This document shows, one piece after another, positions 62,404 to 64,000 of a stretch of DNA of 64,000 nt. The notes below the pieces were generated by a model. It did not search any database and had not been told where the DNA came from. It was given only the letters and a program-made list of their open reading frames with translations. This DNA is from Lentzea cavernae (lineage in GTDB: Bacteria > Actinomycetota > Actinomycetes > Mycobacteriales > Pseudonocardiaceae), in assembly GCF_014653695.1 (NCBI RefSeq), contig NZ_BNAR01000007.1, forward strand, positions 1 to 64,000, in the 5' to 3' direction. Position numbers and translations under genes: made by a program. Every line of letters begins with the position of its first letter. Within the stretch, counting starts at the first letter, position 1.

Positions 62404-62807
62404 CCGCATGCCACCCCCGACACGCCGCCCCACCCACCCGACACGCCACACAACCCGTCTCAACAGACACCCGCCACACGGCCCAACGCCAGCCAGAAGC
62501 ATGGCGCGTCAAAGAGGGCCAAGCAGACAGCGAAGTTGTGCCATGAATGCCCACGAAGAGACGACGTGGACTTAGCGACCTAGAGAGGAGAGGAAAGCCA
62601 CAGATGAGGATCCCCAAGACATCGCAATAGACAGCGACCCAATTCAGGACTCACCTGACCCGGCTGACGCGAAGCGAAGTCCCACACACATTCGCGAGCG
62701 AAGCGAAGCGCCAACCAGACCCATCGGGCACATCAACTCCGGGGGTCCGGGGGCGGAGCCCGCCGGCTGGGGGTCTGGAAGCTCGGCCCCCAGAGGACAA
62801 AAGCGAA
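62404..62807. other. Gene-free region with a G-rich hairpin element
   Basis: 404 bases without a supported gene. Near 62738-62796 it carries GGGGGTCCGGGGGCGGAGCC and a CTGGGGG/CCCCCAG hairpin, related to the hairpin core of the dispersed repeat at 220-246 and 25960-25985. An earlier part has a GCGAAGCGAAG direct repeat (about 62664-62711). Confidence 0.5.
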
Positions 62808-62842
62808 AGAGGCCTGTCTGCGTTCTCCGCAGACAGGCCTCT
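62808..62842 (-). terminator. Terminator of the tRNA-Glu transcript
   Basis: AGAGGCCTGTCTGCG (62808-62822) pairs perfectly with CGCAGACAGGCCTCT (62828-62842). On the minus strand the stem is followed by a T-containing stretch. It lies 10 bases past tRNA-Glu. Confidence 0.75.
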
Positions 62843-62852
62843 CCCACCTCTG

Positions 62853-62925
62853 TAGCCCCGAAGGGATTCGAACCCTCGCTACCGCCTTGAGAGGGCGGCG
62901 TCCTAGGCCGCTAGACGACGGGGCC
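62853..62925 (-). tRNA. tRNA-Glu (CUC)
   Basis: 73 bases fold as a full cloverleaf. The acceptor GGCCCCG pairs with CGGGGCT (G-U at the end), the anticodon arm is CCGCC-CTCTCAA-GGCGG with anticodon CUC, and the T arm contains GGTTCGAATCC. The CCA end is not encoded. Confidence 0.96.
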
Positions 62926-63068
62926 CTAGAACTTCTTGCTGGTGTGAACCTTATCAGATCGCTCTGCCCGGTCCAAATCCGGCTATTCAGTTCTTTTCTT
63001 ACCTACTGCTGTGTCTTGCATTTTCAGCAGCTCCAGAAGCTTACCCGAGAGCAGTTCTTCCGCAGCAG

Positions 63069-63140
63069 CTGGGGTACCAGGACTCGAACCTAGACTAACT
63101 GAACCAGAATCAGTCGTGCTGCCAATTACACCATACCCCA
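63069..63140 (-). tRNA. tRNA-Gln (CUG)
   Basis: 72 bases with acceptor TGGGGTA/TACCCCA, anticodon arm ACTGA-TTCTGGT-TCAGT (anticodon CUG), T loop GGTTCGAGTCC, discriminator G. It lies upstream of tRNA-Glu on the same strand, as in mycobacteria. Confidence 0.96.
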
Positions 63141-63290
63141 TTGGCTTTCACGATCGACTTCGTCTCTCCGAAGGAGTTCCGAGGTCCTCGTTGCTGCCGT
63201 GAGAAATACTAGACCACGCCCCCACCAGAAGTGAAATCGGCCCCCACCTACACGCATAAGCGCAGGTGAGGGCCGGTCTCGAGGTCGATC

Positions 63291-64000
63291 TCAGGCGTGC
63301 GCGGTGGAGAGCTCGCACACGAGGAGCTCCGGCAGTTCCGCGAGCGTCGTGATGGACGACAGTCCCGCGGGCAGCGTGCCGCCGGTCGGGCCGATGCGGT
63401 TGATCCAGACGCCGTGCATTCCGGCGTCGCGCGCGCCGATGGCGTCGGCGTGCAGGCGGTCGCCCACGTGGACGGTGTCGCCGGGCGAGACGCCCAGGGC
63501 CAGGCACGCGGTGTGGAAGATCACGCGGTCAGGCTTGGCGCAGCCGACCTCCCCGGCGATGAGCACGGCGTCGAAGTACTCGGCGAGGCCGAGCTGGGCG
63601 ATCTTCATGCGCTGGTGGCGGCCCGACGCGTTGCTGATCGCGGCGATCGGGAGGCCCGTGGCGCGCAGCCAGTCGAGCATCGGGATCGCGTCCGGGAACA
63701 GGCACCAGCTCGCCGAGAGGATCTCCTGGCGACCCAGCTCGCGGCGGGTGGCCTCCTCCAGGCAGAGCTCCTCGCCGAGCGCGGCGAAGAAGGCCTGGGT
63801 GCGGATGTTGCGCATGTGCTCGTACTGGAGCTCGCCGGCGAGCTGGCGGGAGACGTGGTCGTCTGTGATCCGCTGCCACAACGACCAGGCGTCGGCGTTA
63901 CCGACCATCGAGGCCAACGCGGCTCGCGAAGAAGAGCTGTAGTCGACAAGTGTGTCGTCGACGTCCAGGCACACAGCGCGGATCTCGCCGGTTCTCTTAC
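63291..64000 (-). CDS. HAD-family hydrolase (5' end outside the window)
   Basis: A haloacid-dehalogenase-type phosphatase of at least 227 residues. Motif I CLDVDDTLVDY supplies the nucleophile Asp, motif II is AAISNASGRH, motif III is the Lys in GCAKPDRVIF, and motif IV is HVGDRLHADAIGARDAGM. The frame stays open to the window edge (KRTGEIRAVCLDVDD), so the real start is probably beyond position 64000. The substrate is unknown. Confidence 0.88.
   Translation of the reverse strand, partial: KRTGEIRAVCLDVDDTLVDYSSSSRAALASMVGNADAWSLWQRITDDHVSRQLAGELQYEHMRNIRTQAFFAALGEELCLEEATRRELGRQEILSASWCLFPDAIPMLDWLRATGLPIAAISNASGRHQRMKIAQLGLAEYFDAVLIAGEVGCAKPDRVIFHTACLALGVSPGDTVHVGDRLHADAIGARDAGMHGVWINRIGPTGGTLPAGLSSITTLAELPELLVCELSTAHA

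Overview
The window is chromosomal DNA from a high-GC actinomycete. GTG starts are common, many start and stop codons overlap (ATGA or GTGA), and several transcripts look leaderless. The gene order (ftsY, smc, acyP, mutM, rnc, yceD, sepIVA, coaD, rsmD, pyc, recG, a DAK2-domain gene, rpmB, ung, thiL, a DUF3515 gene, ddl, gpsA, cofC, ppk1, mutT1, hupB, leuDC, ndgR, tRNA-Glu and tRNA-Gln) follows the same block in mycobacteria, with non-mycobacterial insertions. Together with the cofC gene for coenzyme F420 this suggests Pseudonocardiales (for example a Lentzea- or Saccharothrix-like genus). That placement is inference; no rRNA is present. No CRISPR array, prophage or insertion sequence with a transposase was seen.

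Layout. 1-12.3 kb: ftsY; an anhydro-MurNAc kinase with a sodium:solute symporter; acetyltransferases; smc; a SigL-like ECF sigma factor with its zinc anti-sigma factor and a recognisable autoregulatory promoter; acyP. 12.4-20.4 kb (accessory): a CAP-domain protein and two Ser/Thr-rich membrane-anchored proteins; kdpED without kdpFABC, followed by a 38-codon ORF; a MarR regulator with a perfect palindrome; a PadR and membrane-protein pair; a gene-free 0.6 kb holding a large inverted-repeat structure. 20.4-25.6 kb: mutM, rnc, rpmF, yceD, sepIVA, coaD, rsmD. 25.6-26.1 kb: a repeat cluster. 26.1-37.7 kb: a metallo-beta-lactamase-fold protein, pyc, a long polar coiled-coil protein, recG interrupted by an intein, a DAK2-domain protein, rpmB.

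37.7-50.7 kb: exporter, ung, gamma-carbonic-anhydrase-like protein, thiL, ddl, a MocR regulator facing its probable target, then an operon of plsC, gpsA, a cystathionine gamma-lyase-type gene and cysteine dioxygenase, with a short polycysteine ORF just before the dioxygenase. 50.0-54.9 kb: cofC, a lipoprotein, a membrane acyltransferase with an ECF-type promoter, a secreted LVIVD protein. 54.7-64 kb: ppk1-mutT1, hupB, leuCD facing ndgR, two tRNAs and a HAD hydrolase cut by the window end.

The two strongest observations are: (1) recG carries a 342-residue intein exactly between Lys and Thr of the Walker A motif, with the Trp-Cys-Thr signature of class 3 inteins and an apparently intact LAGLIDADG endonuclease; (2) a 12-codon ORF, MSFNACCCCTWR, lies 48 bases before cysteine dioxygenase, which suggests cysteine-responsive translational control of a cysteine-degrading enzyme.
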